The notes beneath the pieces were generated by a model. The model saw only the letters and a list, made by a program, of their open reading frames with translations, did not search any database and was not told where the DNA came from. 6,040 nucleotides of DNA, taken from assembly GCA_039923455.1 (NCBI GenBank), contig JBDTCS010000302.1:1-6040 (forward strand). Reading direction: 5' to 3'. How positions within the stretch are numbered: the first letter of the stretch is position 1; the number at the start of each line of letters is the position of its first letter. Source of the stretch: JBDTCS01 sp039923455 (GTDB lineage Bacteria > Bacteroidota > Ignavibacteria > Palsa-1295). Made by a program: the position numbers and the translations under genes. Below, one piece after another: positions 6,020-6,040 of the stretch.

Positions 6020-6022
6020 AAC

Positions 6023-6040
6023 ATGAAAAAATCACTTATC
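6023..6040 (+). CDS. Start of a truncated gene, probably secreted protein
   Basis: Only six codons, MKKSLI, are inside the window before the right edge. The Met-Lys-Lys-Ser opening resembles a signal peptide start and is like MKKHLF of the gene at 424, so an exported product is likely, but the function cannot be judged. No Shine-Dalgarno sequence precedes it. The A/T tract ATAAATAA (6003-6010) and the candidate leader RNA lie directly upstream. The long gene-free stretch before it and the AAC-ATG context fit a real start. Confidence 0.55.

Noticed and set aside
4847..6022. tRNA, tmRNA, RNase P or 6S RNA gene in the gap
   Set aside because: No cloverleaf with a proper T-loop, no CCA-proximal acceptor, and no conserved RNase P or tmRNA core sequences were found. 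AAAGTCC at 5867-5873 resembles part of an RNase P box, but the surrounding consensus is missing.

Overview
The window reads as a piece of a bacterial chromosome, most likely from the Bacteroidota/FCB group (perhaps a lineage near Ignavibacteria or Kapabacteria). The reasons are indirect. Secreted proteins have signal peptides ending in an Ala-Gln cleavage context, Shine-Dalgarno sequences are weak or absent, and a good match to the Bacteroidota promoter (TTG, 19 bases, TANNTTTG) lies before the first gene. No ribosomal or other phylogenetic marker is present, so this placement is tentative. There are no recognisable tRNA or rRNA genes, CRISPR arrays, insertion sequences or integrases.

Layout, left to right. 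Bases 1-423 hold no convincing gene, but contain the promoter (285-314) and leader of a secreted orphan protein (424-1047, +). That gene ends at a strong rho-independent terminator (1105-1141). A second secreted protein follows (1184-3160, +): a signal peptide, about four TPR repeats, a Gly/Ser/Thr/Pro linker, a beta-rich domain, a cysteine cluster and a Gly-rich tail. It converges, with only 12 bases between, on a minus-strand group. In transcription order that group is a small lipoprotein (4846-4484), a DnaQ-fold PolB-type 3'-5' exonuclease (4404-3664) and an isoprenylcysteine methyltransferase-like membrane protein (3667-3173). The last two overlap by ATGA and are probably translationally coupled.

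From 4847 to 6022 lies almost 1.2 kb without a believable gene, between the lipoprotein (reading left) and a new gene that starts at 6023 and runs off the window (reading right; MKKSLI, probably a signal peptide). This gap is structured. Near the lipoprotein start is a six-base motif repeated three times at exactly 20-base spacing. From about 5575 onward there is a run of good hairpins.

The last 150 bases can fold into an H-type pseudoknot-like arrangement with an 11-bp helix. The 3' strand of that helix can instead pair into a hairpin ending three bases before the start codon. This looks like a cis-regulatory leader RNA and is the most interesting item here, but it is inferred from base-pairing alone and needs comparative support. 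No shared pathway links the proteins in a way that can be demonstrated from sequence.
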